Position numbers and translations under genes: made by a program. From JAVVEH01 sp032251435 (GTDB taxonomy: Bacteria > Verrucomicrobiota > Lentisphaeria > Oligosphaerales > MVZH01), in contig JAVVEH010000005.1 in assembly GCA_032251435.1 (NCBI GenBank), positions 62,001-126,000 of the forward strand: a stretch of 64,000 bases of DNA, read 5' to 3'. Below are positions 26,520 to 34,756 of the stretch, in pieces (the stretch's first letter is position 1; each line of letters opens with the position of its first letter). The notes beneath the pieces are model-generated. The model was not told where the DNA came from and did not search any database. It saw only the letters and a program-made list of their open reading frames with translations.

Positions 26520-26551
26520 ACCCAGGCTTCCAGCTCAAGCCAGCCGGATGG

Positions 26552-26785
26552 CTATTTCTTACGCTTTATTTGACACAGTTTTCCGCACCGGGGGCAGCGG
26601 GCGTCCCGACTTCTCCGCCGGACAATGAACGCCCGGTGGCATTCTTCGCATTGCAACAGCGCCTCTTCCGAAAGCCTCCACGGGTGTCGCCATTCAGTGA
26701 ACCAATGAAGAAAAAAGAAAAAAACGCCCGCTGCCATCAGCGCGCATAGATAGGCCAAAAGGACATTCACCACTTCAAAGGTCAT
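26552..26785 (-). CDS. Small membrane protein with C-terminal zinc ribbon
   Basis: From the ATG at 26785 (MTFEVVNVLLAYL) the product is 77 residues: one transmembrane helix (about 5-27) and a cytosolic C-terminal zinc ribbon with CEEC and, 17 residues later, CPRC. The frame is open to 26839 but the earlier part overlaps the preceding gene; CGGGAG lies upstream of 26785. Function is unknown. Last gene of the exbB-exbD cluster, 7 bases after the TonB-like gene. Confidence 0.65.
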   Translation of the reverse strand: MTFEVVNVLLAYLCALMAAGVFFFFLHWFTEWRHPWRLSEEALLQCEECHRAFIVRRRSRDARCPRCGKLCQIKRKK

Positions 26786-26792
26786 GTCAGTG

Positions 26793-27563
26793 TCACTCCC
26801 GGTTAAATTCCGGGAGGGTGCGCCATTCAACCCGGACACGCCTCCGCCCCAAAGGCAGATCTTCGCCTAAAAACCGCGGTGCGGACGGATCCAAGGTCTC
26901 GGCGATGGACAGAGCGGGGCCAAGGGCAAGTAAAACCGCTTGGTCCAGCTCTGGACTACCAGACGACTGATAAAGCAACATTCGGAGCGTTCCGCCGTCG
27001 TTGATAATATCAACTTGCGTCTCCGCCGTCGGGTTCACCTTTGCGGTGTCCATCTCTTTCAACCGGCCGTTAATGGCAGGCGGAGCCTCAATCATGGCGC
27101 CGTTACCCCACATCCATAACATGGTTTTCGGAGCGATCACCCTTCCGTCAGTCTCCTCACGCCGGAGACTGACACCGATCTCGTCCGTGTCCACGGCCGG
27201 AGGAGACAGGCGAATCGGGGCGAAAGAAGCGGCCGGCATGTCGGGCGGAATCACCGGGACGGCACCTGGGGAAATCACCGGAATGGCGGTGTGAACCGGG
27301 GATAACCGATAGTCCATAGCGCTTGAAAACCCGTGGCGGTAGTCAGGTAAAGCGAACAAAGTCGGCGCATTCAAATCCGCCCAACTGACAATCTCCGGGG
27401 CAGCGAAATCCCCGGTCGAAAAAGCCATGACACACACCGATTCGTTCACCGCTTGCGCCGGTGTGTCCAAGTGATGACGAAACGTCCCCGGGATCATGAC
27501 CAACCCATAAAACAATGTCACAATCATCACAACCGGAAAATAATTGAAAATAGAACGAAACAT
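26793..27563 (-). CDS. Unassigned single-span protein of the ExbB/ExbD cluster (possible TonB-like partner)
   Basis: A 256-residue protein with one N-terminal transmembrane helix (FPVVMIVTLFYGLVMIPG), then a long periplasmic part. There is no TonB box-binding or PxP-repeat linker that I can see, but the C-terminal 90 residues (NDGGTLRMLLYQSSGSPELDQAVLLALGPA...RVEWRTL) recall the TonB C-terminal strand-helix pattern with its S-G-x-x-x-L-D-x-A-V phrase. That would suit an energy-transducing role. It follows exbD by 7 bases. Call as TonB-like is tentative. Confidence 0.6.
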   Translation of the reverse strand: MFRSIFNYFPVVMIVTLFYGLVMIPGTFRHHLDTPAQAVNESVCVMAFSTGDFAAPEIVSWADLNAPTLFALPDYRHGFSSAMDYRLSPVHTAIPVISPGAVPVIPPDMPAASFAPIRLSPPAVDTDEIGVSLRREETDGRVIAPKTMLWMWGNGAMIEAPPAINGRLKEMDTAKVNPTAETQVDIINDGGTLRMLLYQSSGSPELDQAVLLALGPALSIAETLDPSAPRFLGEDLPLGRRRVRVEWRTLPEFNRE

Positions 27564-27570
27564 GACACAC

Positions 27571-28131
27571 TCACGGTAGCACCGGGCCGGGAGGCGGCAT
27601 CCGGTCTTCGTTTGACTCGGTCACGAGAAAGACCCCCAGGCCGAGTGAACGGCCCAAGGACATAACTTGAACAATCCGTTGATAGGGCACGGCGGCGTCC
27701 GCTCGAAGCACCAGTAAGGGGTTTTCCCGCAATCCTGTTTGCTTTTCCTCACGGGTGGCTATCCGCCCCATATCCAAGCGTCGCTCATGCACCGCCTGCC
27801 TTAACTTTTGTTCCAAATCCGGCCAGGTGACTTGGTTGTCATTAAAGAAAAGAAGCGAGCGGGATGTCGCCGCGGACGCGGGACCGTCTCCCCCCCCTGC
27901 GGATGGCGATATCCCTGACGGCGGGAGCCCGCCGGACTGTGTGATTGTCACGACAATTTTGGGCACCCCCCGCATTTCGGCCGCGGCGGCTTTAGGAAGT
28001 TGGACTTGAATTCCCGGCCGGAAAACAAGCGAACTGCCGATCAACATGAAAATAACCAGTAAAAAAAATAAATCAATCAATGGGACTAGATCTAATTTTC
28101 CACAATAAATTTTCAAATTAGTTTTCGTCAT
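27571..28131 (-). CDS. exbD: Biopolymer transport protein ExbD/TolR family
   Basis: A 186-residue protein with a short cytosolic head, one transmembrane helix (LDLVPLIDLFFLLVIFMLIG) carrying the conserved aspartate (LIDLFF) that conducts protons, and a periplasmic domain. The periplasmic domain contains an insert rich in glycine and proline (GGLPPSGISPSAGGGDGP) not typical of the family. It overlaps exbB by 14 bases. Confidence 0.93.
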   Translation of the reverse strand: MTKTNLKIYCGKLDLVPLIDLFFLLVIFMLIGSSLVFRPGIQVQLPKAAAAEMRGVPKIVVTITQSGGLPPSGISPSAGGGDGPASAATSRSLLFFNDNQVTWPDLEQKLRQAVHERRLDMGRIATREEKQTGLRENPLLVLRADAAVPYQRIVQVMSLGRSLGLGVFLVTESNEDRMPPPGPVLP

Positions 28132-28807
28132 CGGTGTCCATTCCGAATCGGGCGGCGTTGGCGGCTAGGTCCGCGGCGTTGTCAATTTTCAATTCTGACC
28201 GCGTTAAATAATAGATCATTTCACTGGCGGCTTTATCCATGTCTAAAATCAAGGCTTCTATTTTTACGACAATGATATTATAGAACATGTAAGACGGTAT
28301 CGACACAACCAAGCCGGTCGCGGTGGTGACCAAGGCGTGAAGAACATGCGCGGCCAAGTCCGTTGACGTGACCAAATGGCCCTCCAAACGCATCACTTGA
28401 AACATCCCGATCATGCCCAAAACAGTCCCCAGCAATCCCAACAGAGGCGCCACATGCGCCACTGTGCCCAGAATTTTGACATTTTTTTCCAGCCGCGGAA
28501 CCTCCAGCAACTCAACATCACGCATCGCCTCCCGGAGCGACAGCTCGTCCTTGTCACAGCGTAAAATCGCCGCGCGCAGGATATGGGCGACGGGCCCGGG
28601 AGTCTCATCGCAGGTGGCGATCGCCTCAGCCAGACGGTTCCGTTTCAGCAAATTAGTCAACCCGCGGAGAAATTCCGGGACATTGATCTTCGCCCGATGC
28701 AGATGCAGCATGCGCTCAACCACGATAAACAGGGAAACCAAACTGCACATAAAGATCATCACTAAAATAATGACGACTGACGATGGGTATTCGGAAATGT
28801 CAAACAT
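28118..28807 (-). CDS. exbB: MotA/TolQ/ExbB proton channel protein
   Basis: A 229-residue channel subunit with three membrane helices: one N-terminal (VVIILVMIFMCSLVSLFIVVE) and two in the conserved domain (VAHVAPLLGLLGTVLGMIGMF and ALVTTATGLVVSIPSYMFYNII). The T-V-L-G-M-I-G phrase is the family signature. With ExbD it uses proton-motive force to drive outer-membrane uptake or envelope work. First gene of a four-gene operon. Confidence 0.95.
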   Translation of the reverse strand: MFDISEYPSSVVIILVMIFMCSLVSLFIVVERMLHLHRAKINVPEFLRGLTNLLKRNRLAEAIATCDETPGPVAHILRAAILRCDKDELSLREAMRDVELLEVPRLEKNVKILGTVAHVAPLLGLLGTVLGMIGMFQVMRLEGHLVTSTDLAAHVLHALVTTATGLVVSIPSYMFYNIIVVKIEALILDMDKAASEMIYYLTRSELKIDNAADLAANAARFGMDTDDEN

Positions 28808-28906
28808 GGAAAAACGCTTTCAATTTAATGGATGCCGGACCCCGAATATAATCCATGGAACCGGATTTTCCGGCCCAGTCAAAAAAGCCGGGAGAAATAA
28901 ACGCTG

Positions 28907-30451
28907 TCAAGCCAGCGGATTGACCATCCGCATGGCTTCGGGAATTAACCCCGGCAAGTCGTCAGCGATCAAGCCGCGGACTCCGCGGTCACTGATCTCA
29001 CCGGCCAGGCCATGCAAAAACACGCCGCAGAGGGCGGCCTCCCAAGGAGGCAAACCGCATGCCGTGAACCCGCCAATCATCCCCGCCAGAACATCGCCGG
29101 TGCCGGCGGTGGCCAAGGCGGTGTCACCCGTCGTGTTCATGGTCCAATCGCCCGTCGGCGACGCGACAAGGGTGCCGGCGCCTTTTAAAACCACAACACA
29201 GTCCGTCTCCGCGGCCAGTTGAACCGCCTGCTCCCACCGTGAAACCGGCATGGGCGCGGCGGCAAAAAAGCCGTGCCACAACGCCTTAAACTCACCTGGA
29301 TGAGGGGTCAGAATAACCGTGTTTTTCCGACCATGAAGCAGTTGTGGAAAACAGGCCAGCAACCGCAGAGCGTCCGCGTCAATCACCTTAGGGCAATCCC
29401 ATCCCAGAATTTCCCCGAGCGCGGCCGCGCCACCCGGCGCCGCCGTCATGCCGCAGCCCGCCACCACAGCGTCAAAATCATCCGCCATGGTGTGCAGTTC
29501 CCGAACCATCTCCGCGGAAAAACACCCGCTCCCGTGGTCGTCCAGCGCCCGGATCATCAGCGCCCGGCATCCGCGGTCCACGGTGTGAGCCGCGGCGCTG
29601 GGCATGATGATGGTGACCAACCCGCACCCCGTCCGCAAGCCAGCTTCTCCGGCCAGCATCGGCGCTCCTGTATAGGTGGCGGAACCGCCCAAAACCCCCA
29701 AGGCGCCGAACACGCGTTTATGGCCGTCAAATGGCCGAGGCTTGAGAAACGGCGCGACATCCGCGGCGGTGATCACATCCAACGCGGATTCCGCGGATGC
29801 TGTCCGTTCTGGACTTAACCCAATGTCCACACACCGGACACGCCCGCGGCAAGCGGGCCCCTCACCCATGAAAAGGCCGGTTTTAGGCAACCCCATTGTC
29901 ACGGTCAACGCCGCCTGAATAACTGGGCCAACGCCGACACCGTCATCACTGTTCAATCCGGAGGGGACATCCAAGGACACGACCGGTAAACCGCTGGCGT
30001 TCACTTGCCTGATCCATCCCGCGACCGGTTGCCGGACGGCGCCGGAAATGCCCGTTCCCAGTAGAGCGTCGACAATCAGCGTGCCCGGGGCGAACGCGGT
30101 GGCGGGCAAAGCGCCTGTCAGGTGAGTGACAGTGACGGCATCCGGCAAACGCGCGGCGTTGCGCGCGGCATCTCCAGTCAACGCCTCCAGTGGGCACGAA
30201 CTGACCACCGTGACCGGCCAGCCGCACGCGGCGGCCAAGCGCCCGACCACATAGCCATCGCCTCCGTTATTGCCTTTTCCGCAAAGGATTAACAACCGCT
30301 CGACCGCGGCTTTGGGCAAGTGCCGGATCCAGGCGCGGATCGCATCAAAAGCGCCTCGTCCGGCCCGCTCCATCAACACGTCACCGGAAGTGCCCGCGGC
30401 TATCTCGCCGGCATCCAGCTCCCGCATGATTTGGCCCGTGACCGCTTTCAA
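28907..30451 (-). CDS. nnr: Bifunctional NAD(P)H-hydrate epimerase / ADP-dependent dehydratase
   Basis: Repairs hydrated NAD(P)H. N-terminal epimerase domain (about residues 1-215) with CGKGNNGGDGYVVGRLA and LDVPSGLNSDDG; C-terminal ribokinase-like dehydratase domain (about 230-505) with TPHPGEFKAL, the catalytic phrase NTTGDTALATAGTGDVLAGMIGG and the ending segment with HGLAGE. 514 residues is usual for the YjeF fusion. The 3' end of yebC lies one base before its start region on the same strand, so the two are probably co-transcribed. Confidence 0.95.
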   Translation of the reverse strand: MKAVTGQIMRELDAGEIAAGTSGDVLMERAGRGAFDAIRAWIRHLPKAAVERLLILCGKGNNGGDGYVVGRLAAACGWPVTVVSSCPLEALTGDAARNAARLPDAVTVTHLTGALPATAFAPGTLIVDALLGTGISGAVRQPVAGWIRQVNASGLPVVSLDVPSGLNSDDGVGVGPVIQAALTVTMGLPKTGLFMGEGPACRGRVRCVDIGLSPERTASAESALDVITAADVAPFLKPRPFDGHKRVFGALGVLGGSATYTGAPMLAGEAGLRTGCGLVTIIMPSAAAHTVDRGCRALMIRALDDHGSGCFSAEMVRELHTMADDFDAVVAGCGMTAAPGGAAALGEILGWDCPKVIDADALRLLACFPQLLHGRKNTVILTPHPGEFKALWHGFFAAAPMPVSRWEQAVQLAAETDCVVVLKGAGTLVASPTGDWTMNTTGDTALATAGTGDVLAGMIGGFTACGLPPWEAALCGVFLHGLAGEISDRGVRGLIADDLPGLIPEAMRMVNPLA

Positions 30452-30452
30452 T

Positions 30453-31205
30453 CTATCCCGCCACTTCGTCCATTAAGGCGTCGGTCATTTCAAAATTAGC
30501 GACTACTTCCTGGACATCATCATCATCTTCCAACACGTCAATCAAGCGCATCAGTTGCTTTGCGGTTGACACATCCGTCACCGGTGTGGTGTTTTCCGGA
30601 ATCAAACGCATGGCGGATTCCTCGGCCTTGATTCCCGCTTTTTCCAACGCGTCAGCGATTTCAGCGAAAGCTGTCGGGGGCGCCAGAATTTCCGCCACAC
30701 CGTCCTCGACTGTCACATCTTCCACATCCACATCCGCTTCCATCAGGATTTCCAGCAAGGTTTCTTCTTCCACATCCACCACAGTGAACAACGCTTTGCG
30801 ATGAAACTGCCACGACACCGCGCCGGCGCCCGCCAAGTTTCCGTTATATTTATTAAACGCGGCCCGGACGTTCGCCGCGGTCCGGTTACGGTTATCTGTC
30901 AGACAGTTGGCGATTAGCGCCACGCCACCGGGCCCGTACCCCTCGTAATTCAATTCCTCCAACGGCCCGCCAGCCAATTCCCCGGTCCCCTTTTTCACAG
31001 CCCGGTCAATATTGTCATTCGGCATATTGGCGTTTTTGGCCGCGATAATCGCCGCCCGCAAAGGCGGATTCAAATCGGCGTCCCCTCCCCCGGCCCGGGC
31101 CGCGATGGTAATATCTTTTCCCAACCGACTGAATATTTTCCCCCGCTTGGCGTCCGCCGCGCCTTTTTTATGCTTAATCGTCGACCACTTGCTATGTCCG
31201 GACAT
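30453..31205 (-). CDS. yebC: YebC/PmpR-family protein
   Basis: A 250-residue protein starting MSGHSKWSTIKHKKGAADAKRGK, the universal opening of the family. Further phrases are NMPNDNIDRAVKKGTG and YEGYGPGGVALIANCLTDNRNRT. The family is described both as transcription regulators and, more recently, as ribosome-associated factors that relieve stalling at proline stretches. I set the start at 31205; the frame is open upstream to 31436 but that part runs into repeats and is not YebC-like. Adjacent to nnr (1-base gap). Confidence 0.97.
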   Translation of the reverse strand: MSGHSKWSTIKHKKGAADAKRGKIFSRLGKDITIAARAGGGDADLNPPLRAAIIAAKNANMPNDNIDRAVKKGTGELAGGPLEELNYEGYGPGGVALIANCLTDNRNRTAANVRAAFNKYNGNLAGAGAVSWQFHRKALFTVVDVEEETLLEILMEADVDVEDVTVEDGVAEILAPPTAFAEIADALEKAGIKAEESAMRLIPENTTPVTDVSTAKQLMRLIDVLEDDDDVQEVVANFEMTDALMDEVAG

Positions 31206-31325
31206 CAGAAAACTCCTTTTAAATGACCCACCGCGCGGGACAGACCCGCGGCAGTGAAACGAATCATGAACGCAGACACGTAATATAGCAGGCCACTCAA
31301 ATTTCGCTGGTCGCCCGGAACCTTG

Positions 31326-31353
31326 CGGCAGCAATGAAGAGTCATTGCTGCCG
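31326..31353. repeat. Perfect 12-bp hairpin upstream of yebC
   Basis: CGGCAGCAATGA (31326-31337) and its exact reverse complement (31342-31353) surround an AGAG loop. No T-run follows on either strand, so it is not a standard terminator. It lies 120 bases upstream of yebC and beside the broken transposase; it may be a mobile-element end or a cis-regulatory hairpin. Confidence 0.8.
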
Positions 31354-31355
31354 TT

Positions 31356-31376
31356 GATTCGTGATTCGTGATTCGT
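31356..31376. repeat. Heptamer GATTCGT repeated three times
   Basis: Three exact tandem copies of GATTCGT, with a partial fourth (GAT), begin three bases after the hairpin at 31326-31353. A short tandem array of unknown meaning, possibly from slippage or a repair scar. Confidence 0.85.
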
Positions 31377-31486
31377 GATAGGTGGTTTTTTCTTGCAGGC
31401 AGAAGCGGATCCCCCCTTTATCCGGTGGATTGTCATGCTATGTTTTCACTGCGGTTCGAACTGGATACTCGCCTGCGGCGTATCTG

Positions 31487-32113
31487 TCAGGATGTGTCGA
31501 ACACGAAGCGCAGTTGGATTCCGCGTGCGAAGTCGCGGCCGAGGACCTTCCATCCGACACACCCATGTCGGAGGTATTCCCCGATTGCTTTCGCCAGGCA
31601 GATGTTGAGCAGTGTCTCGTTGGCATACAGGGAGTCAAGCAGCAGGCAGACAGGCAGACGGGGAAACTGGCGCTTCAACTCCAGGGCCATGCGGTAGAAG
31701 CCCTTCAGTTCACAGTCCTGCTTGTCATATTCTTCTCCGCCGTTTTCGATGAACTCTGAGAGCGGAGACAGCGCCAGGTTCTCCCTGGTTCTGCCCTTTT
31801 TGCGCTCCTTCTCGAAGTGTCGGCGGGAACCCGGCAGAGAAAGAACCATCAGCAGCCCCAGTCCGACCAGATGGCGAAGACTGTACCATATGAGCTCCGG
31901 ATCACGGAAGTCCGGCAGGGTGTCAACCTGCTCCCAGAAGTCGGGGAAGCAGCGGTTCAGAATGACCGGGACGTATTCGAGGGGGTTGGTTTCAGGCGGC
32001 TCTTGTTTCTGCTTCGGGCGCGGGCGGCGGGGGCGTGCAGCCGGATCAGTTTTTCGCCCAGTTCGTCTATCTCCTTCAGGAGCCGCTTTATTTTCTTTCG
32101 CTCTCTTACCCAA
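31487..32113 (-). pseudogene. Truncated DDE-type transposase
   Basis: A 208-residue frame with a basic N-terminal region and then transposase-like text: YSLRHLVGLGLLMVLSLPGSRRHFEKER and LPVCLLLDSLYANETLLNICLA. LLLDSLYAN resembles the first acidic catalytic block of DDE transposases of the type accompanied by DUF6788 genes. The frame ends about 40 residues later (FVFDTS), so the second and third catalytic acids are absent. I take it as a remnant. Its first 157 bases overlap the DUF6788 gene in another frame. Confidence 0.6.
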
Positions 32114-32343
32114 CTGTCAACTTCCTCGACTAGTTCGACCGGGACATAGACCGACTTCGTCTTCCCTCTGACCTTCGATGTCAGCAGGTGGGCCGTGTGC
32201 CGGGCCGACGGGGTGTCCGCGCACCGGCAGTTTTCACGTCCGCACTTTCTCGCGATCTTCGCTTGACCTCCCCTGACTTCGGCCCGCACTACCGGGGCAA
32301 TATAAATCAGATCATCAATCACAATCGCCAGACGTTTCCCCAT
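31957..32343 (-). CDS. DUF6788-type transposon-associated protein
   Basis: A 128-residue protein with the DUF6788 hallmarks: KCGRENCRCADTPSARHTAHLL, SKVRGKTKSVYVPVELVEEVDSWV, then a basic coiled segment (REIKRLLKEID-like). In other genomes this small gene stands just before a DDE transposase, as here. The C-terminal tail (ARARSRNKSRLKPTPSN) shares DNA with the transposase N terminus, so a ribosomal frameshift joining them is conceivable. Function unproven, perhaps DNA binding. Confidence 0.65.
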   Translation of the reverse strand: MGKRLAIVIDDLIYIAPVVRAEVRGGQAKIARKCGRENCRCADTPSARHTAHLLTSKVRGKTKSVYVPVELVEEVDSWVRERKKIKRLLKEIDELGEKLIRLHAPAARARSRNKSRLKPTPSNTSRSF

Positions 32344-32395
32344 TCGCCTGCGAGTCAGATTCGCAAACTCGCGCGTTCCCTGTTCGGAAAAAGGG

Positions 32396-32995
32396 TTACA
32401 TTAAAAATGTATGACTCCTCCTGAAATTCATGGTGTAGTTTCGCATGTTGCCGAACGCAGCACAAACATCGAAGCCATGTCGGCAGACCAGCGATTCAAG
32501 CTCTTCGCGGCGGAGTTTGTCCGGATCACCAGCCAGTTCGGAAATGGACAAAATGCCATCCTCTTTGAGTATACTGTGGATTTCCCGAAGATAGCTGTCT
32601 TTATTCGCCACCTCGCCGATAACTGTCACCATAAAAACACGGTCGAAACGGTTGGCTTCAAGTCCCAGGCTCGCTCCATCCGTCATTACGTATTCAACAT
32701 TCGCGATCCCTCGTTTCTCCAGCCGCCGTCGGCACATGTCCAGCATCTCCTGCTGGAGATCAAGCAGAACCAGCGTGCCCTGGCGCAAGTGTCTGGCGAC
32801 AGGCACACTGAAATAGCCGGGGCCCGGACCAATCTCCAATACGGTGTGACTCTCCTGAAGTTCCAGGCGCTTGATCAGTTTTCCCGGCGACAGAAAAATG
32901 TTCCGGAGGGGAAGAAGAAGAGTAAAGGCGTATTTTGGCGGAAAAACACCCTTGCTGGAAAAACTGCGCTTCTGGGATGATTGTGTCTCAGTCAT
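32396..32995 (-). CDS. Class I SAM-dependent methyltransferase
   Basis: A 199-residue protein with motif I LEIGPGPGYFSVPVA (about residue 53), motif II VLLDLQQEML and motif IV FDRVFMVTVIGEV. It has the compact Methyltransf_11 layout and a hydrophobic N-terminal patch (YAFTLLLPLRNIFLSPGKLI). The substrate is unknown. Its neighbours (IS remnant, RsgA) do not point to a pathway. Codon usage looks less GC-biased than in the flanking core genes, consistent with acquisition, but this is by eye. Confidence 0.85.
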   Translation of the reverse strand: MTETQSSQKRSFSSKGVFPPKYAFTLLLPLRNIFLSPGKLIKRLELQESHTVLEIGPGPGYFSVPVARHLRQGTLVLLDLQQEMLDMCRRRLEKRGIANVEYVMTDGASLGLEANRFDRVFMVTVIGEVANKDSYLREIHSILKEDGILSISELAGDPDKLRREELESLVCRHGFDVCAAFGNMRNYTMNFRRSHTFLM

Positions 32996-33119
32996 ATTGT
33001 TGCATTATCCCGTGCGGACAGGAACGGGAATGTCCGCGTCACCTTGCCGCCGCCCTGCGGCATGCGTCACTCCGCCCCCCCCTGTATGAGTACCGGGCAT
33101 TTGCTGGTTCAGTGTCCGC

Positions 33120-34181
33120 CTATGGCTTCTTCACACTCTTCTTGGCGGTCTTGATGAACCGGCCGAATGATCTGTCCTTCTTCCGCTTCTCGACGTGCGA
33201 GAGATCATGGAACTCGGTTTCTTTTCTGAGTTTGAGATAGCTCCGGTATCGGTCTTCACTGAGAGTCCCATTGTCCTTGGCCAGGAGAACTGAGCATCCA
33301 GGTTCATCCGTGTGGGTGCAATCCGCGAAGCGGCAGCTCGCAGAGTGCTCGTGGATATCGGCGAACGTGTCGTCCAGCCCGTCGCCTGCTCCAATAAGCC
33401 CCAACTCGCGCATCCCCGGCGTATCGATCAACATGGAACCACCATCCAACACAAGCAACTGGCGTCGGGAAGTGGTGTGGACACCTTCTCCCGTCCCGCT
33501 GACAGATTTCGTGTCAAGTTCGTCACGGCCAGTCAATCGGTTGACAAGTGTGGTCTTTCCAACTCCCGAGGAGCCAAGCAGACAATGTGTTCGTCCGGGG
33601 AGGAGAAGCGCGCGCAACTCGTCCAAGCCTGCGCCCGTTATATTGCTAAGAGCCACGAGGTTGGTGAAGGCGCGCTGGTGCCTGACTTGCTCGACAGTAT
33701 GATCGAGTTCGCCAGGCGACATGAGGTCTGTCTTGGTCAGCAGTATCCACGTCTCAATCGCGCCCTCGTTGGCCATCAAAAGGTATCGGTCGAGCCTCGC
33801 CAGGTTGAAATCATAGCCGCAAGACTGAACGATGAAGGCGACATCAATGTTCGCCGCGATCATCTGGTAATCCACGCTCCTGCCGGGGCGCTTGCGGTGC
33901 AGGAAGGTCTTCCTCGGGACAACGCTGTGAACAATGGCGGGGCCGCCAGAGGCGTGGCATTGCACACACACCCAGTCCCCCACGCACGGTAGATCGGCGG
34001 CGGACTCAACTGCGAAACGAAACTTGCCAGCGAGTTCCGCGGGAACCTCGCCGTCCTGATGTCGGACAACAAAGGCACCCCGGTCGACAGCCGTGACGCG
34101 CGCCATGCGCTGTCCCGGTTGAAGGATGGCGGCGGAACATCGCTCAAACCAGTCGTCAAATCCTAGAGCAGTCAATTTCAT
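33120..34181 (-). CDS. rsgA: Ribosome small subunit-dependent GTPase A
   Basis: A circularly permuted GTPase that helps late 30S assembly. OB-fold N terminus (about residues 20-95), then G4 TKTDLMS before G1 GSSGVGKTTLVN and G3 DTPGMRELG, the permuted order being the family hallmark. The C-terminal zinc knuckle has C and H ligands in HEHSASCRFADCTHTDEPGC. Start chosen at 34181 (MKLTALGFDDW); the frame starts five codons earlier. Length, about 353 residues, is typical. Many PVC genomes hold more than one rsgA, so this may be a second copy. Confidence 0.95.
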   Translation of the reverse strand: MKLTALGFDDWFERCSAAILQPGQRMARVTAVDRGAFVVRHQDGEVPAELAGKFRFAVESAADLPCVGDWVCVQCHASGGPAIVHSVVPRKTFLHRKRPGRSVDYQMIAANIDVAFIVQSCGYDFNLARLDRYLLMANEGAIETWILLTKTDLMSPGELDHTVEQVRHQRAFTNLVALSNITGAGLDELRALLLPGRTHCLLGSSGVGKTTLVNRLTGRDELDTKSVSGTGEGVHTTSRRQLLVLDGGSMLIDTPGMRELGLIGAGDGLDDTFADIHEHSASCRFADCTHTDEPGCSVLLAKDNGTLSEDRYRSYLKLRKETEFHDLSHVEKRKKDRSFGRFIKTAKKSVKKP

Positions 34182-34560
34182 AGTCTTCTCTGGCACCGAA
34201 CAAACTATTCACCCCAATCGTCCGATATTCTTCCGAGGGATTGGTGTCTCCGAAAGCGGCGGGGGTACAGTATGTTTTTATCCGGCGATTGCAAGCCGTT
34301 CTTTTTGCTATGCCGGGTTGCCGCAGGCGGCCATTGTTGGTTGGAACCCTTTTTTGCGCCGCCCGCGGTCCTGGCTAAACACCATCCAGTCGGCATCTTA
34401 ACTGATCCGGCTGGATGTGAAGCCAGAAACGTTACATGCAATTTTTTCCCTTACAATGTTACTTCTAAGGCTAAATAGCGACAATTACAAAAGCCATAAA
34501 GCGTTTTTATGATAATTTTAAATTTTTAAAATATGTGTCCGACCCCTATATCTAAGAATA
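34182..34560. other. AT-rich non-coding region between rsgA and tRNA-Val
   Basis: About 380 bases without a credible gene. The right-hand 120 bases (about 34440-34560) are much richer in A and T than anything else in the window. They contain TGTGTCCGACCCC (about 34532-34544), a phrase that I recall from flanks of RAYT (REP-associated tyrosine) transposase genes, though no such gene is here. A decayed mobile-element edge next to a tRNA is plausible. Confidence 0.5.
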
Positions 34561-34590
34561 AAAAAAGGCTTCCCAGAAGGAAAGCCTTTG
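34561..34590 (-). terminator. Terminator after tRNA-Val
   Basis: On the minus strand AAAGGCTTTCC and GGGAAGCCTTT form a stem with a TTCT loop (a mispair near the loop), followed by a T-run. It begins 6 bases after the CCA end of the tRNA. Confidence 0.9.
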
Positions 34591-34596
34591 AAAAAA

Positions 34597-34673
34597 TGGT
34601 GGGCGGCGAGGGACTCGAACCCCCGACCCTTTGGGTGTAAACCAAATGCTCTAGCCAACTGAGCTAGCCGCCC
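34597..34673 (-). tRNA. tRNA-Val (anticodon UAC)
   Basis: A 77-base tRNA including an encoded CCA. The acceptor stem GGGCGGC pairs with GCCGCCC, the D arm contains TAGCTCAGTTGGC, the T arm GGGGGTTCGAGTCCC. The anticodon stem TTTGG/CCAAA surrounds a seven-base loop TTTACAC, giving anticodon UAC (valine). It is followed by a terminator and stands at the edge of an accessory-looking stretch. Confidence 0.95.
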
Positions 34674-34686
34674 GGAAAATGGCGTA

Positions 34687-34714
34687 ACTATAATGGTGGA
34701 TTGTTATTTAACCA
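34687..34714 (-). promoter_or_regulatory. Possible promoter of tRNA-Val
   Basis: TATAGT (34687-34692) with TGGTTA 16 bases upstream (34709-34714), about 14 bases before the tRNA 5' end. The -35 is poor. By eye only. Confidence 0.4.
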
Positions 34715-34756
34715 GTCCGGAAACGACGCTCATTGACACCTTTCCGGCCGTCGCTC

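Larger units (their letters stand above)
31487..32343 (-). mobile_element. Insertion sequence remnant (DUF6788 helper plus broken transposase)
   Basis: The DUF6788 gene and the truncated transposase lie in the order and overlap seen for such elements. I could not define terminal inverted repeats or a target duplication. The hairpin at 31326-31353 may mark one side. Confidence 0.5.

Noticed and set aside
34205..34441. 78-residue minus-strand frame between rsgA and tRNA-Val
   Set aside because: No RBS or family likeness; the composition is like intergenic DNA.
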